A stretch of DNA of 64,000 nucleotides from Porticoccaceae bacterium (GCA_024644595.1 JAHEHL010000003.1:1-64000), one strand, 5' to 3'; shown: positions 45,601-55,225, numbered from the stretch's first letter. The notes: generated by a model from the sequence alone, not told the origin. Numbers and translations: made by a program.

Positions 45601-47082
45601 ATGACAACAGAAATCAAGCCGATCAATATGCCCAAGTGGGGCATGGAGATGTCTGAAGGTGATATCAACGCCTGGTATTTCGCTGTCGGCGATAAGGTTA
45701 ATGCTGGCGATGATCTAGTTGATATAGAAACCAGCAAGATTATCAATACCGTCACCGCATCCAGCAGCGGAATTCTCAGGGCAATTATCGGTGCTCAGGG
45801 CGAAACCCATGCCGTTGGCGCACTGCTTGGTGTTATCGCCAGCGCGGAGACTAGCGACGCTGACATAGAGACGTTTATTGCGCTACATACCAATGCCGCA
45901 CCCAAGTCTGAGCCTGAAGCAGCTCCTGAAGTAGTCTTGACTGAAGCAGCACCTGCGCCTATTGCAGCACCGCAGGTGTCCAGTAGCGCGAGTAAACTGG
46001 CCGAAGGTCAAGACGACAGTCTTGTCGCCGCATCACCCGTCGCGCGCCGTCTGGCCGCGGAATACGCCGTTAACCTGAACAATATTACAGGTACTGGTCG
46101 TCATGGCCGTGTCTCGAAGGGCGATCTCGAAGCCGCTGTCGTTGCAGCCGGCGGCCGTCTAATCGGCAATACCAGTAACACCAAGGGTTCAGGTGTAGCT
46201 CAATACGGCGATGACAGCCATGTCAAAGCCACGCCAGTTGCCCGCCGCCTAGCGACTCAGCTTGGTATTAACCTGCTCGAATGTCGCGTCAGCGGCGATC
46301 GCGGTCGGGTCTGCAAAGCGGATGTCGACGCCGTCGCGGCACTGAAACAAATACCGCTGGCACAAACAGATAGCAGAGCCACAGCCGGCACCGGCAACAC
46401 TGCCGTTGAGTCTCAGTCGATCAGCGGCATGCGCAAAACCATAGCCGCACGACTGCAGTCATCGAAGCAAACCGCACCCCATTTTCGTGTCCATATAGAC
46501 GCGGAAATCGATGCCCTGCTTGAGGTGCGCGAGCAGATTAATCACAGCAACAGCGACGCCAAAGTGTCAGTCAATGACTTTATCGTTAAAGCCTGTGCCA
46601 GTGCCCTGATGAAGGTCCCTGCGTTGAATGTTCAATTCGACGGCGAACAACTGAGCTATTTTAGCAATGCCGATATCTCGGTTGCCGTAGCCATAGATGA
46701 TGGCTTGATTACGCCCATAGTCACCGGCGCCAATCACAAAGGCCTGGCCGACATTTCCAATACCATTCGCGATCTGGCCACCAGAGCCAAGCTCGGTCGA
46801 CTCAAACCAGACGAATTTCAGGGTGGCAGTTTCTGTATTTCCAACCTCGGTATGTATGGCATCAAGCAGTTTGACGCCATTATCAACCCGCCTCAGGGCG
46901 CTATTTTGGCTGTCGGTACCGGTGAGCAGCGCCCTGTGGTCAAAGACGGGACGCTGGCAGTAGCAACGGTTATGAGCCTCTGTTTATCCAGTGATCATCG
47001 CATTATCGATGGTGCGGTTGCGGCGCAATTTATGTCTGTTCTCAAAGGTTATTTAGAGCAGCCGGCCACCATGCTAGGTTAA
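45601..47082 (+). CDS. Dihydrolipoamide acyltransferase (E2) with two subunit-binding domains
   Basis: 493 residues. An N-terminal lipoyl domain (1-80; lipoyl Lys46 in DIETSK) is followed by an Ala/Pro/Glu linker, two peripheral subunit-binding domains (about 143-180, ASPVARRLAAEY...GTGRHGRVSKGDL; and about 208-245, ATPVARRLATQL...SGDRGRVCKADV) and the acyltransferase core (about 270-493, with the catalytic DHRIIDG). Normal bacterial E2 proteins have one subunit-binding domain. It follows E1 beta after 2 bases. Confidence 0.92.
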   Translation: MTTEIKPINMPKWGMEMSEGDINAWYFAVGDKVNAGDDLVDIETSKIINTVTASSSGILRAIIGAQGETHAVGALLGVIASAETSDADIETFIALHTNAAPKSEPEAAPEVVLTEAAPAPIAAPQVSSSASKLAEGQDDSLVAASPVARRLAAEYAVNLNNITGTGRHGRVSKGDLEAAVVAAGGRLIGNTSNTKGSGVAQYGDDSHVKATPVARRLATQLGINLLECRVSGDRGRVCKADVDAVAALKQIPLAQTDSRATAGTGNTAVESQSISGMRKTIAARLQSSKQTAPHFRVHIDAEIDALLEVREQINHSNSDAKVSVNDFIVKACASALMKVPALNVQFDGEQLSYFSNADISVAVAIDDGLITPIVTGANHKGLADISNTIRDLATRAKLGRLKPDEFQGGSFCISNLGMYGIKQFDAIINPPQGAILAVGTGEQRPVVKDGTLAVATVMSLCLSSDHRIIDGAVAAQFMSVLKGYLEQPATMLG

Positions 47083-47097
47083 TGGAGCAACCATAAA

Positions 47098-48495
47098 TTG
47101 ACTACGCAACAATTTGACTTAATGGTCGTAGGCGGCGGTCCCGGCGGCTATGTGGCCGCTATTCGCGCCGCTCAACTGGGTTTCAAAACCGCTCTGGTGG
47201 AGAAACAGCACCTGGGTGGCGTGTGCCTAAACTGGGGCTGTATTCCCACCAAGGCACTGCTCCGCGGCGCCGATATCGCGCATACATTGAAGGAAGCAGA
47301 GCGCTTCGGTTTTACCTTCGACAACCTCAGCTTTGACATCAAAAAGCTAGTTCAGCACAGTCGTTCAGTGGCCGGTAAGCTTACCCAGGGCGTGGCGTAT
47401 CTGATGCAAAAAAATGGTGTCACCGTGATTGATGGCACCGCCAGTCTGGCCGACAAGTGCCTACTGGACGTCGATCACAACGGTACTATCACCCAATACA
47501 GAGCCACCCATATTATTCTCGCTACCGGTGCCCGAGCGCGAAATCTACCGAGTATCAAAATCGATGGCGACTCTGTCTGGGGCGCCCGCGAAGCCATGAC
47601 TCCAACCGCTCTGCCGCGCACGCTTCTAGTGATTGGCGCTGGTGCAATCGGTGTCGAATTTGCCAGCCTCTACAATGATCTCGGCACGGATGTAACGCTT
47701 GTTGAAGTGGAAAATCGCATCACCCCCGCTGAGGACAGTGATATCTCGGCCCTCGCCGAAAAAGCCTTTAAGCAGCGCGGTATCAAAGTGTTGACCAACA
47801 GCATTGTTCAGTCCCTGGATAACTCGGGTGCGAACACAGTTGCGCTGATTAGCGGATCCGAGGGCCAACAACATCTTGAATTCGATCAGGTGATTCTCGC
47901 CGTCGGTATTACCGGCAATATTGAGAACATGGGCCTTGAACGCTTAAACGTCGCCAGCCAACGCGGTTTCCTGCAAACCGATGGCTTTGGCAAAACCAAT
48001 CTCGCCGGCCTCTATGCTATAGGCGACGTTGCAGGTCCACCCTGGCTAGCCCACAAGGCCAGTCACGAAGCGGTTATCTGCGTTGAGAAAATTGCCGGCG
48101 TCGAGGGTGTTAAACCACTGAATAAAGATCAGATTCCGGGCTGTACCTACTGCCGGCCACAGATTGCCAGTGTCGGTCTCACCGAAGCCCAGGCCAAAGC
48201 CGCCGGACACAGTATTCGTGTCGGGCGCTTTAACCTCAATGCTAACGGCAAAGCCCTGGCCATCAATGAAGCTGAAGGACTGGTTAAAACCGTCTTCGAC
48301 GAGCATTCCGGTGAGTTACTCGGCGCCCATATGATTGGCCCTGAAGTCACTGAACAGATTCAGGGCTTCGGCATAGCACAGCAACTTGAAGCCACTGAAC
48401 ATGAACTGGCCCAGAGTATTTTTGCCCACCCCACCGTGTCTGAAAGCATGCATGAAGCTGTTCTCGACAGTCTCGGCATCGCACTACATCAGTAG
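47098..48495 (+). CDS. Dihydrolipoamide dehydrogenase (E3)
   Basis: 465 residues from a TTG start 15 bases after E2. FAD site VVGGGPGGYVAAIRAAQLG, redox disulfide GGVCLNWGCIPTKA, NAD site VIGAGAIGVEFASLYNDLG and the active-site base in AHPTVSESMHEA. It reoxidises the E2 lipoyl groups with NAD. It completes the complex encoded by the four preceding genes; the main cellular lpd is presumably elsewhere. Confidence 0.94.
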   Translation: MTTQQFDLMVVGGGPGGYVAAIRAAQLGFKTALVEKQHLGGVCLNWGCIPTKALLRGADIAHTLKEAERFGFTFDNLSFDIKKLVQHSRSVAGKLTQGVAYLMQKNGVTVIDGTASLADKCLLDVDHNGTITQYRATHIILATGARARNLPSIKIDGDSVWGAREAMTPTALPRTLLVIGAGAIGVEFASLYNDLGTDVTLVEVENRITPAEDSDISALAEKAFKQRGIKVLTNSIVQSLDNSGANTVALISGSEGQQHLEFDQVILAVGITGNIENMGLERLNVASQRGFLQTDGFGKTNLAGLYAIGDVAGPPWLAHKASHEAVICVEKIAGVEGVKPLNKDQIPGCTYCRPQIASVGLTEAQAKAAGHSIRVGRFNLNANGKALAINEAEGLVKTVFDEHSGELLGAHMIGPEVTEQIQGFGIAQQLEATEHELAQSIFAHPTVSESMHEAVLDSLGIALHQ

Positions 48496-48504
48496 AGTTT
48501 ATCT

Positions 48505-48936
48505 ATGAGCAATCAATTACCCATCCATGAAGGCCTTTTTACCTGGCCCTCGACCAAGCCACAGCTCTTGGGCAGCCGTTGCGTAAACTGTGCAGAAACC
48601 GCTTTTCCAGCCCAGCCTGACTGTCGCAACTGTGGCTCTCGCGAGACCAACATTGTTGAACTAGGTGATCGCGGCACGCTGTGGACCTGGACCATTCAGA
48701 CCTTTATGCCCAAAGCCCCCTACCACAGCGACGAGACCGCAGAGACCTTTAAGCCCTACGGTGTAGGTTATGTCGAAATGCCCGGTGGCGTCCGTGTCGA
48801 GTCGCGCCTGCTGCCCAGCAAGCCTGACGAGTTAAAGATCGGCATGCCCATGCAGCTCGAAATTATTCCCTTTCGCACAAACCATACAGGCGACCAAATA
48901 ATGACCTTTCGTTTTAGCCCAGTGGCGGAGGCATAG
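48505..48936 (+). CDS. DUF35 zinc-ribbon / OB-fold protein
   Basis: 143 residues with an N-terminal zinc ribbon (SRCVNCAETAFPAQPDCRNCGS, four Cys) and a C-terminal OB-fold (about 55-140; WTWTIQTFMPKAPY...YGVGYVEMPGGVRVES). These proteins partner thiolase-like enzymes, as in archaeal HMG-CoA synthesis or the ChsH2-Ltp2 aldolase pair of steroid side-chain degradation. The next gene is such a thiolase-like protein, 3 bases downstream. Confidence 0.9.
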   Translation: MSNQLPIHEGLFTWPSTKPQLLGSRCVNCAETAFPAQPDCRNCGSRETNIVELGDRGTLWTWTIQTFMPKAPYHSDETAETFKPYGVGYVEMPGGVRVESRLLPSKPDELKIGMPMQLEIIPFRTNHTGDQIMTFRFSPVAEA

Positions 48937-48939
48937 AGC

Positions 48940-50082
48940 ATGGATGTAGCCATTATCGGTATAGGACTCCATCGCTTTGGTCGCTCCCCGGATATGTCCG
49001 GCATGCAACAAGGGGCTTCCGCCGTTCGCGCAGCCCTAGCCGATGCCGGACTCTCCTGGTCAGATATGCAATTTGCCTACGGTGGCAGCCAGGATGCCGG
49101 CAATGCCGATACGCTGGTTAACGAGCTGGGACTGACCGGCCTGCAATTTACCAATATCTGGAATGGTTGCGCCACCGGTGGCAGTTCACTGCACGCCGCG
49201 TACAGTGCGATAAAATCTGGCGAATACGATGTCGGCGTAGTGGTGGGTTTTGATAAACATCCACGGGGTGCCTTTAACCCCAAACCGGCAGACTGGGGTA
49301 TCGACGAATGGTATGGCGAAACCGGCATGATGCTGACGACCCAGTTCTTCGCGCTGAAAACCCAACGTTATATGCACGAACATGGGATCACTGAAGAATC
49401 CTTGATTCGCGTATCGGAAAAAGCTTTTAAGAATGGCTCGCTGACACCCACAGCCTGGCGCCAGCAAGCACTGAGCTACGACGAAATCGCCAACTCAGCC
49501 ATGATCAGCGACCCGCTGCGAAAATTTATGTTCTGCAGCCCCGCCGAAGGAGGCGCCGCACTGATTATCTGTAATGCCGACAAAGCGCACCTCTACAGCA
49601 GCAAACCGCTATTCCTAAAAACTGCCGTCGTGCGCACCCGCCACTACGGCAGCTTCGAAGTCTTTGCCCCCTCTCAGGCCATGAAAGTGGCAGATGCGCC
49701 CACGGTGACCGCATCCAAGGCAGCCTTTGAGCTTGCTGGAATCGGCCCCGAAGATATCGACGTCATGCAGCTGCAAGACACCGACAGCGGCACCGAAATC
49801 ATCCATATGGCCGAGAATGGTTTCTGCGAACACGGCGAGCAAGAAAAACTATTGCGCGAAGGGGCCACCGACATCAACGGCTCTATGCCAATCAATACCG
49901 ACGGCGGCTGTCTCGCCAATGGCGAACCTGTGGGCGCATCAGGGCTGCGCCAAGTCTACGAAATCTGTGTGCAGTTGCGCGGCGAAGGTGGCGCGCGACA
50001 GGTGCCAAATAATCCCAAGGTCGGTTACACCCATGTCTATGGTGCCCCCGGCCTCAGTGGCGTCAACATCATTAGTAAATAA
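48940..50082 (+). CDS. Thiolase-like protein (SCP-x/Ltp2-type), possible retro-aldolase or thiolase
   Basis: 380 residues with the thiolase fold. The N-terminal half contains IWNGCATGGSSLH (Cys77 at the usual nucleophile position). In the second half the canonical GHP motif is replaced by GEP (about 328-330, ANGEPVGASG), and the final active-site Cys region reads YTHVYGAPGLSG with no Cys. True thiolases need that His and Cys, so the chemistry may be different. Related Ltp2 proteins, partnered by DUF35 subunits, cleave by retro-aldol reaction. The pair may cleave a side chain from a ring compound. Confidence 0.82.
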   Translation: MDVAIIGIGLHRFGRSPDMSGMQQGASAVRAALADAGLSWSDMQFAYGGSQDAGNADTLVNELGLTGLQFTNIWNGCATGGSSLHAAYSAIKSGEYDVGVVVGFDKHPRGAFNPKPADWGIDEWYGETGMMLTTQFFALKTQRYMHEHGITEESLIRVSEKAFKNGSLTPTAWRQQALSYDEIANSAMISDPLRKFMFCSPAEGGAALIICNADKAHLYSSKPLFLKTAVVRTRHYGSFEVFAPSQAMKVADAPTVTASKAAFELAGIGPEDIDVMQLQDTDSGTEIIHMAENGFCEHGEQEKLLREGATDINGSMPINTDGGCLANGEPVGASGLRQVYEICVQLRGEGGARQVPNNPKVGYTHVYGAPGLSGVNIISK

Positions 50083-50108
50083 TTAGAAAAATAAGCAGGA
50101 GTTTGTCC

Positions 50109-51491
50109 ATGACCGATTTAATCAACGTAAAGCAGCAGGGCGACGAGCGCTGCGAAGGCATTAGCTACCAAGATCTCCTCAATGAGGAAACCATTGAAGT
50201 CCCGGCCTACTTACGCGAAAACACCAACCCCTACATGGGTGATGACGACATCAGTGTCGATCGTTGGATCTCCCGCGACTTTCACGAGCAAGAGAAAGCA
50301 AAGCTGTGGCCCAAAGTTTGGCAGATGACCTGTCGCGAAGAAGATATTCCCGAAGTCGGCGACCACCATATATATGAGATCGTCGACCAATCGATTATTG
50401 TTACCCGCACCGGCGAAAATGAATTTAAAGGCTTTATCAATTCCTGCCTGCACCGCGGCCGCATCCTCCGCGACTGCGACGGCCATGCCGAAGAATTTGT
50501 CTGCCCCTTCCACGGCGCAACCTGGGATCTTAACGGCGAGTTTAAAGGTATCCCCTGCAAATGGGACTTTAACCATCTAGATGAAAAAGATATGAGCCTG
50601 CCACAGGTGCAAATTGGTACCTGGGGTGGCTTTATCTTTATAAACTTTGATGAGAACTGTGTGCCCCTGGAAGACTACCTCAACCCGCTGCCAGATCATT
50701 TTTCACGCTTCCCACTACACGACTACTACAAAGGCGCCCATGTTCAGCGCGTTGTTCAATGCAACTGGAAAGTCGGTGCCGAAGCCTTTATGGAGTCATT
50801 CCATACCCTCGAAACCCACAGCGAAATTCTGACCTTTACCGGCGACGCCAATTCCCAGTACGACACCTTTGGCGATCATATCAGCCGCTCTGTCACGCCA
50901 ATGGGTATAGCCAGCCCCCACCTGCCAAACGTCACTGAAGCAGAAACCATGCGCGATATTCTTGAACTCTCCGGACGCATGGCAACCGACAGCGCCGAGG
51001 GTCACGAAATGCCCGAGGGACTCACCGCACGGACCTATGTAGCCGAGACCAACCGTGAAATGTTCAGCGAAATTATCGGCGAGTCACTGGATCACGCCAC
51101 TCAGTCCGAACTGGAGGATGCGATACTTTATATGCTGTTTCCCAACACTCAGGTGTGGACTGGCTACCATGGCAATATTGTCTATCGCTTCCTGCCTAAC
51201 GGTGACGACCATAATAGCTGCATCTTCGAAACCATGATTCTGATGCGCTATCCAAAGGGCACAAAAAAACCAGATCCGGCAGAGAAAAATATCTTACGTC
51301 CAGATCAGGCCTTTAGTGAAGCCCCGGAAATAGGTGGCCTCGGTCCAGTATTTGATCAGGATGACAGCAATATGGCCGCTGTACAAAAGGGCATGATTGC
51401 CTCGAAAAAAGGCGCCGTCAGTCTAGCCAGTTACCAGGAGAGCCGCATTCGTCACCTGCACCAAAGCATTGACAAGTACCTAAAAGCCTAA
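50109..51491 (+). CDS. Rieske non-heme iron oxygenase, alpha subunit
   Basis: 460 residues from ATG 50109, chosen because AGGAG lies 8 bases upstream; the TTG at 50103 is too close to that site. The Rieske 2Fe-2S site is CLHRGRILRDCDGH...CPFHGATW (about 114-140). The mononuclear iron site is NWKVGAEAFMESFHTLETH (two His plus a nearby acid). It hydroxylates an aromatic or alicyclic substrate with O2. No small beta subunit gene follows, as in alpha-only oxygenases. A Rieske ferredoxin gene lies 105 bases downstream. Confidence 0.9.
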   Translation: MTDLINVKQQGDERCEGISYQDLLNEETIEVPAYLRENTNPYMGDDDISVDRWISRDFHEQEKAKLWPKVWQMTCREEDIPEVGDHHIYEIVDQSIIVTRTGENEFKGFINSCLHRGRILRDCDGHAEEFVCPFHGATWDLNGEFKGIPCKWDFNHLDEKDMSLPQVQIGTWGGFIFINFDENCVPLEDYLNPLPDHFSRFPLHDYYKGAHVQRVVQCNWKVGAEAFMESFHTLETHSEILTFTGDANSQYDTFGDHISRSVTPMGIASPHLPNVTEAETMRDILELSGRMATDSAEGHEMPEGLTARTYVAETNREMFSEIIGESLDHATQSELEDAILYMLFPNTQVWTGYHGNIVYRFLPNGDDHNSCIFETMILMRYPKGTKKPDPAEKNILRPDQAFSEAPEIGGLGPVFDQDDSNMAAVQKGMIASKKGAVSLASYQESRIRHLHQSIDKYLKA

Positions 51492-51596
51492 TGGCGTTTA
51501 CTGCCGGGTATCAGATTATCTGAACCCGGCATTTCTTTGTCCCTGTGCCAGTAATCCTTAACCGCTTTGACCTTTTCAGACAGACTCGAGACCTCT

Positions 51597-51911
51597 ATGA
51601 CCACCACAGACTCATTAATTGCCGCCATCGACATCACCGACAACCGCAGTGTAGCTGTCAGTCTAGAGGGGAAGAATATTCTTATCTGCAAGGCCAACGG
51701 GGAATATTACGCCGTGGACAATCAGTGTACTCATCAGCGCACGGAACTCACCAAAGGTCGTATCAGAAACTGTTATCTCTCCTGCCCACTCCACGGCGTG
51801 CGCTTTGATCTGCGCACGGGAAAACCCCTGGGAGAACTCACCAGAGTGGCGCTTAAAACCTATCCTGTCAGTGTCGCCGACGATGGCAACCTACACCTAG
51901 AATTGGATTAA
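51597..51911 (+). CDS. Rieske-type 2Fe-2S ferredoxin
   Basis: 104 residues from the ATG at 51597. A TTG start 30 bases earlier is in frame but less likely. The cluster motif is CTHQRTELTKG...CPLHGVRFD (Cys-His and Cys-His pairs). It is the size of the ferredoxin component of ring-hydroxylating dioxygenases such as BphF and probably feeds the oxygenase upstream. The ribosome binding site is weak. Two bases separate its stop from the next gene. Confidence 0.9.
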   Translation: MTTTDSLIAAIDITDNRSVAVSLEGKNILICKANGEYYAVDNQCTHQRTELTKGRIRNCYLSCPLHGVRFDLRTGKPLGELTRVALKTYPVSVADDGNLHLELD

Positions 51912-51913
51912 TC

Positions 51914-52936
51914 ATGAAAACCAATCGCCAAGTTGTGCTTGCCTCTTATGTCACCGATGCCGCTAAACCAGAAAACTTTGCCCTATCCGAAGGTCCTGTT
52001 CCAGAGGTGGAAGAAGGACAATTTCTATTGCGAAACCGGTATTTCTCAATGGAGCCGGCGATCCGCGGCTGGGTTGATGGTAAAGCCAACTACTTCGAAC
52101 CCATCCCCATCGGTGGTGTGATACGCGGCCCCTCTGTGGGACAGGTGATCAAATCCCGCAACGCAGACTTTGCCGAAGGCGAATTTGTCTACGCCCTCAA
52201 TCAGTGGGAAGACTATTCAATCTGCGACAGCGACGCCATCCTGCTGGAAAAGCTCACACCAGAGGCGGGTATACCGCTCTCCTATTATGTTGGCTCCCTC
52301 GGCGGTGCCGGCGCCACGGCCTATATCGGGCTGCGAGAAGTGGGACTAATTCAAGCTGGCCAAACCGTCGTCGTCAGTGCCGCAGCAGGCGCCACCGGCA
52401 GCATGGCCGGGCAGATCGCTAGACTCTGTGGCTGCAAGGTCATTGGCATTGTCGGCAGTGATGACAAGGCCGAGTTGATTATTGAACAGTTCGGCTTTGA
52501 TGCCGCGGTCAACTACAAAACCGACGATGTTACCGCCGCCGTGATGGCCATTGCCCCCGATGGCGTGGATATCTATTTCGACAATGTTGGCGGGCCGGTG
52601 CTCAATGCCATGCTCAAAACCATGAAGGTTTATGGGCGTATTGTCGCCTGCGGAATGATCTCCGATTACAACCGCACAGATAACCCCAACCCGATTACCA
52701 ATCTCTGGGAGATGGTCTCGCGACAGCTAACCATGCAGGGATTCTTGCTGCCCACCTATCAGGCTAAGGTCCCTGCGGCCATGGCCCAGCTGGAGGAGTG
52801 GATTCGAGCGGACAAGATTACCGTGATAGAAAATATTACTGAAGGATTCGCCAATACGCCCAAGGCGTTTTGTGAGCTGATGTCGGGGAAGACGGTGGGT
52901 AAGGCGTTGGTTAAGATTGATGGGCTGGATGATTAA
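51914..52936 (+). CDS. Zinc-free MDR oxidoreductase, NADP-dependent (first of three paralogues)
   Basis: 340 residues of the prostaglandin-reductase/CurA branch of the medium-chain dehydrogenase superfamily. YFSMEPAIRGWVDGK near residue 45 is the family substrate-loop signature. The cofactor site is VSAAAGATGSMAGQIARLCG (about 155-175), and IYFDNVGGPVLNAML is characteristic. These enzymes reduce the C=C double bond of enones. Likely role: reduction of an unsaturated intermediate of the island's pathway. Convergent with the GFA gene. Confidence 0.9.
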   Translation: MKTNRQVVLASYVTDAAKPENFALSEGPVPEVEEGQFLLRNRYFSMEPAIRGWVDGKANYFEPIPIGGVIRGPSVGQVIKSRNADFAEGEFVYALNQWEDYSICDSDAILLEKLTPEAGIPLSYYVGSLGGAGATAYIGLREVGLIQAGQTVVVSAAAGATGSMAGQIARLCGCKVIGIVGSDDKAELIIEQFGFDAAVNYKTDDVTAAVMAIAPDGVDIYFDNVGGPVLNAMLKTMKVYGRIVACGMISDYNRTDNPNPITNLWEMVSRQLTMQGFLLPTYQAKVPAAMAQLEEWIRADKITVIENITEGFANTPKAFCELMSGKTVGKALVKIDGLDD

Positions 52937-52957
52937 TAGAGACCATTGGCTCGATTA

Positions 52958-53377
52958 TCACTCTCGCTCTAACTGGACCTGATCTTCAGCCAGGGTAAGC
53001 CAGCAGTGCTTGCGCTCTGTCCAGACATGAACAGATGGCACCAGATCAGCAACCTCATCCAACGTGCCAGCCTTAATAAAAATCAGCCCCATTTGCGGTG
53101 CCTGTTCAGTATCCGTTATCACCGGCGATCCACAGTTGCCGCAGAAGCGACGAAAGACAGTTTGGCCACTAGTGCCTTTATCTTCGAAGGTTTGTAATTC
53201 GCCTTCTATGTGCAAACTATCTCTTGGAAAAAACGCCACAACGGAGAACGCCGAGCCCGCCTGCTTTTGACAGTTGCGACAGTGGCAAACCACAGTTTCA
53301 ACTGGTTTGGCTGGCACGGTGTAGCGCACCTGACCACAAAGACAACCGCCCTGCCGAGTTTTCTCATTCATGTTCAA
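52958..53377 (-). CDS. GFA-family (glutathione-dependent formaldehyde-activating-like) protein
   Basis: 139 residues with the family's zinc-binding Cys pattern: QGGCLCGQVRY, VCHCRNCQKQAGSAFSVV and FRRFCGNCGSPVI. Members bind zinc; the described reaction is formation of S-hydroxymethylglutathione, but many have unknown roles. Same strand as the SDR gene that precedes it by 19 bases, so the two may be co-transcribed. Confidence 0.88.
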   Translation of the reverse strand: MNMNEKTRQGGCLCGQVRYTVPAKPVETVVCHCRNCQKQAGSAFSVVAFFPRDSLHIEGELQTFEDKGTSGQTVFRRFCGNCGSPVITDTEQAPQMGLIFIKAGTLDEVADLVPSVHVWTERKHCWLTLAEDQVQLERE

Positions 53378-53396
53378 GTTCCCGCTAAAAAATAGC

Positions 53397-54173
53397 TTAA
53401 TTAAGAGCTAGCGCGCCGTCGACAGTGAAGGCTGAACCGGTCACAAAGGAGGCCTCGTCGCTGGCCAAATACACTGCCATGGCAGCCACATCTTCCGGTT
53501 GGCCGATGCGCCCAATAGGGTGCAGTGCTCTGTAGCTGTCCATCAATGCGTCGCCATCTTCTACCTGACTCATCACTTTCTTGAGCATGTCGGTTTCGAT
53601 GACGCCGGGATTGATCGAGTTGACATTGATACCATAGCCGCTCACTGCGCAATGCAGAGCGACGGATTTGGTCATCATATCCACCCCCGCTTTTGAGGCG
53701 TTGTAGGCGACCAATTCGGGTTTGGCCTTTACCGCAGAGACAGAGGCCATATTGATAATCGAGCCGCCGAAGCTTTCGACTGAGTTGCTCTTGATTAACT
53801 TGATCGCCCCCTGGCAACCGAGGAAACAGCTGCGCAGGTTGATGGCCATGGTTTTATCCCAGGTTTCGAGGTCCAGGTCTTCAATGGTGCCCATCAGGGT
53901 GACGCCGGCGACATTGACCATAATATCGAGTCCGCCGAAGTATTGTTCGGCATAGGCAAAGACGTCATCCCACTGACTGGCTAGGGAGACGTCGTGCCTA
54001 ACAAACTGGGAGTTATCGCCCAATCTCTGGGCGGCGCTGGTGCCGCCTTGGGCGTCGATGTCGGTGATAATGACTCGGGCACCTTCGGCGATAAAGCGCT
54101 TGGCGATGCCGTAACCAATACCGGTGGCGCCCCCTGTGACTATGGCGCGTTTGCCTGCTAGCTTTTCTGACAT
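53397..54173 (-). CDS. Short-chain dehydrogenase/reductase
   Basis: 258 residues. Classical SDR motifs: TGGATGIGYGIAKRF (cofactor), NVAGVT, catalytic Ser in MASVSAVKA, Tyr and Lys in YNASKAGVDM, and the INPGVIETDM segment. Oxidises or reduces an alcohol or ketone. The first part of a minus strand operon with the MDR gene upstream (41 bases between) and the GFA gene downstream. Confidence 0.93.
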   Translation of the reverse strand: MSEKLAGKRAIVTGGATGIGYGIAKRFIAEGARVIITDIDAQGGTSAAQRLGDNSQFVRHDVSLASQWDDVFAYAEQYFGGLDIMVNVAGVTLMGTIEDLDLETWDKTMAINLRSCFLGCQGAIKLIKSNSVESFGGSIINMASVSAVKAKPELVAYNASKAGVDMMTKSVALHCAVSGYGINVNSINPGVIETDMLKKVMSQVEDGDALMDSYRALHPIGRIGQPEDVAAMAVYLASDEASFVTGSAFTVDGALALN

Positions 54174-54214
54174 AGCCTCACCTCCTTAGGTATAAGAGCC
54201 TAAATCTATTTAAC

Positions 54215-55225
54215 TTAAACCTTGAGCATCAACTTACCTTTATTACTGCCATCAAACAGCTTGTGAAATGCGGTCAATGTGTTGTCAAAACCATCGACGA
54301 TTTCATATTTAAACTGCAGCTTATCTTCGGTGAGTAATTCGGCAATGGCAGCTGCGCCAGCTTCAAACTCGGGGAAATAGTTGCTGATTAGAAAGCCCTG
54401 AACCGTGGCGCTTTTCGCCAGAATCTGCCACCAGTTATAGGGCCCGGGCACGGGCTCTGAGGCGTTGTAGCTGGAGATCGATCCACAGAAGACGATGCGT
54501 GCATTGCTGTTAATATTTAACAGTGCGGCATCGAGTATTTCGCCGCCGACATTATCAAAGTACACATCTACGCCATCGGGACAGGCTGCGCTAATCGCGG
54601 CATTGAGATTGCCCTGTTCGGTTTTGTAATTGATCGCGGCATCAAAACCCAGATCATCAGTTAACCACTGACATTTCTCATCAGTACCGGCCAGGCCGAC
54701 TACACGGCAACCCATATTTTTTGCCAGCTGGCCACCCAGCGAGCCAACCGCACCTGCTGCCGCACTCATCAATAAGGTATCTCCCGGCTTTAACTGCGCG
54801 GCATCGGTAATACCAAAGTAGGCGGTCAGGCCAACGGCACCAAAGGCACTTAAATAGTAGTGTAACGGGAACTGATTGTTCTCCGGCACCTTGGTCAGAA
54901 AGTAGCCGTCAGAGACGCTGTACTGCTCCCAGCCGTTGAGACCATAGACTAAATCGCCAGCAGCAAAGTCTGGGTGTTTACTCTCAACCACAGTACCCAC
55001 AGTTGAACTGCGAATAACATCGCCCAGTTCGATGGGGGGCATATAACTCGGTTCGTCGCTCATCCAGCCTCGAATGGCGGGATCCAGCGAGAAGTATTCG
55101 TTTTTAATCAGCAACTGGCCATCGGCTAAACCGTCAACCTCAACTGTGCGAACCTTGACGTCGCTGTCCGTTGTCGCGCCGACGGGGCGCTGATGGAGGT
55201 AGTACTGCTTGTAGTTGATTGACAT
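54215..55225 (-). CDS. Zinc-free MDR oxidoreductase, NADP-dependent (second paralogue)
   Basis: 336 residues from ATG 55225, which has an AGGAAA ribosome binding site; the upstream extension to 55285 would add 20 unrelated residues. It shares the layout of the protein at 51914: YFSLDPAIRGWMSDE, MSAAAGAVGSLGGQLAKNMG, VYFDNVGGEILDAAL. It probably reduces a different unsaturated intermediate. Divergent from the SnoaL-like gene at 55414 across a shared 188-bp control region. Confidence 0.9.
   Translation of the reverse strand: MSINYKQYYLHQRPVGATTDSDVKVRTVEVDGLADGQLLIKNEYFSLDPAIRGWMSDEPSYMPPIELGDVIRSSTVGTVVESKHPDFAAGDLVYGLNGWEQYSVSDGYFLTKVPENNQFPLHYYLSAFGAVGLTAYFGITDAAQLKPGDTLLMSAAAGAVGSLGGQLAKNMGCRVVGLAGTDEKCQWLTDDLGFDAAINYKTEQGNLNAAISAACPDGVDVYFDNVGGEILDAALLNINSNARIVFCGSISSYNASEPVPGPYNWWQILAKSATVQGFLISNYFPEFEAGAAAIAELLTEDKLQFKYEIVDGFDNTLTAFHKLFDGSNKGKLMLKV

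Noticed and set aside
53401-53817. 138-residue ORF inside the SDR gene
   Set aside because: Out-of-frame shadow of the SDR; its last residues only echo the other frame.
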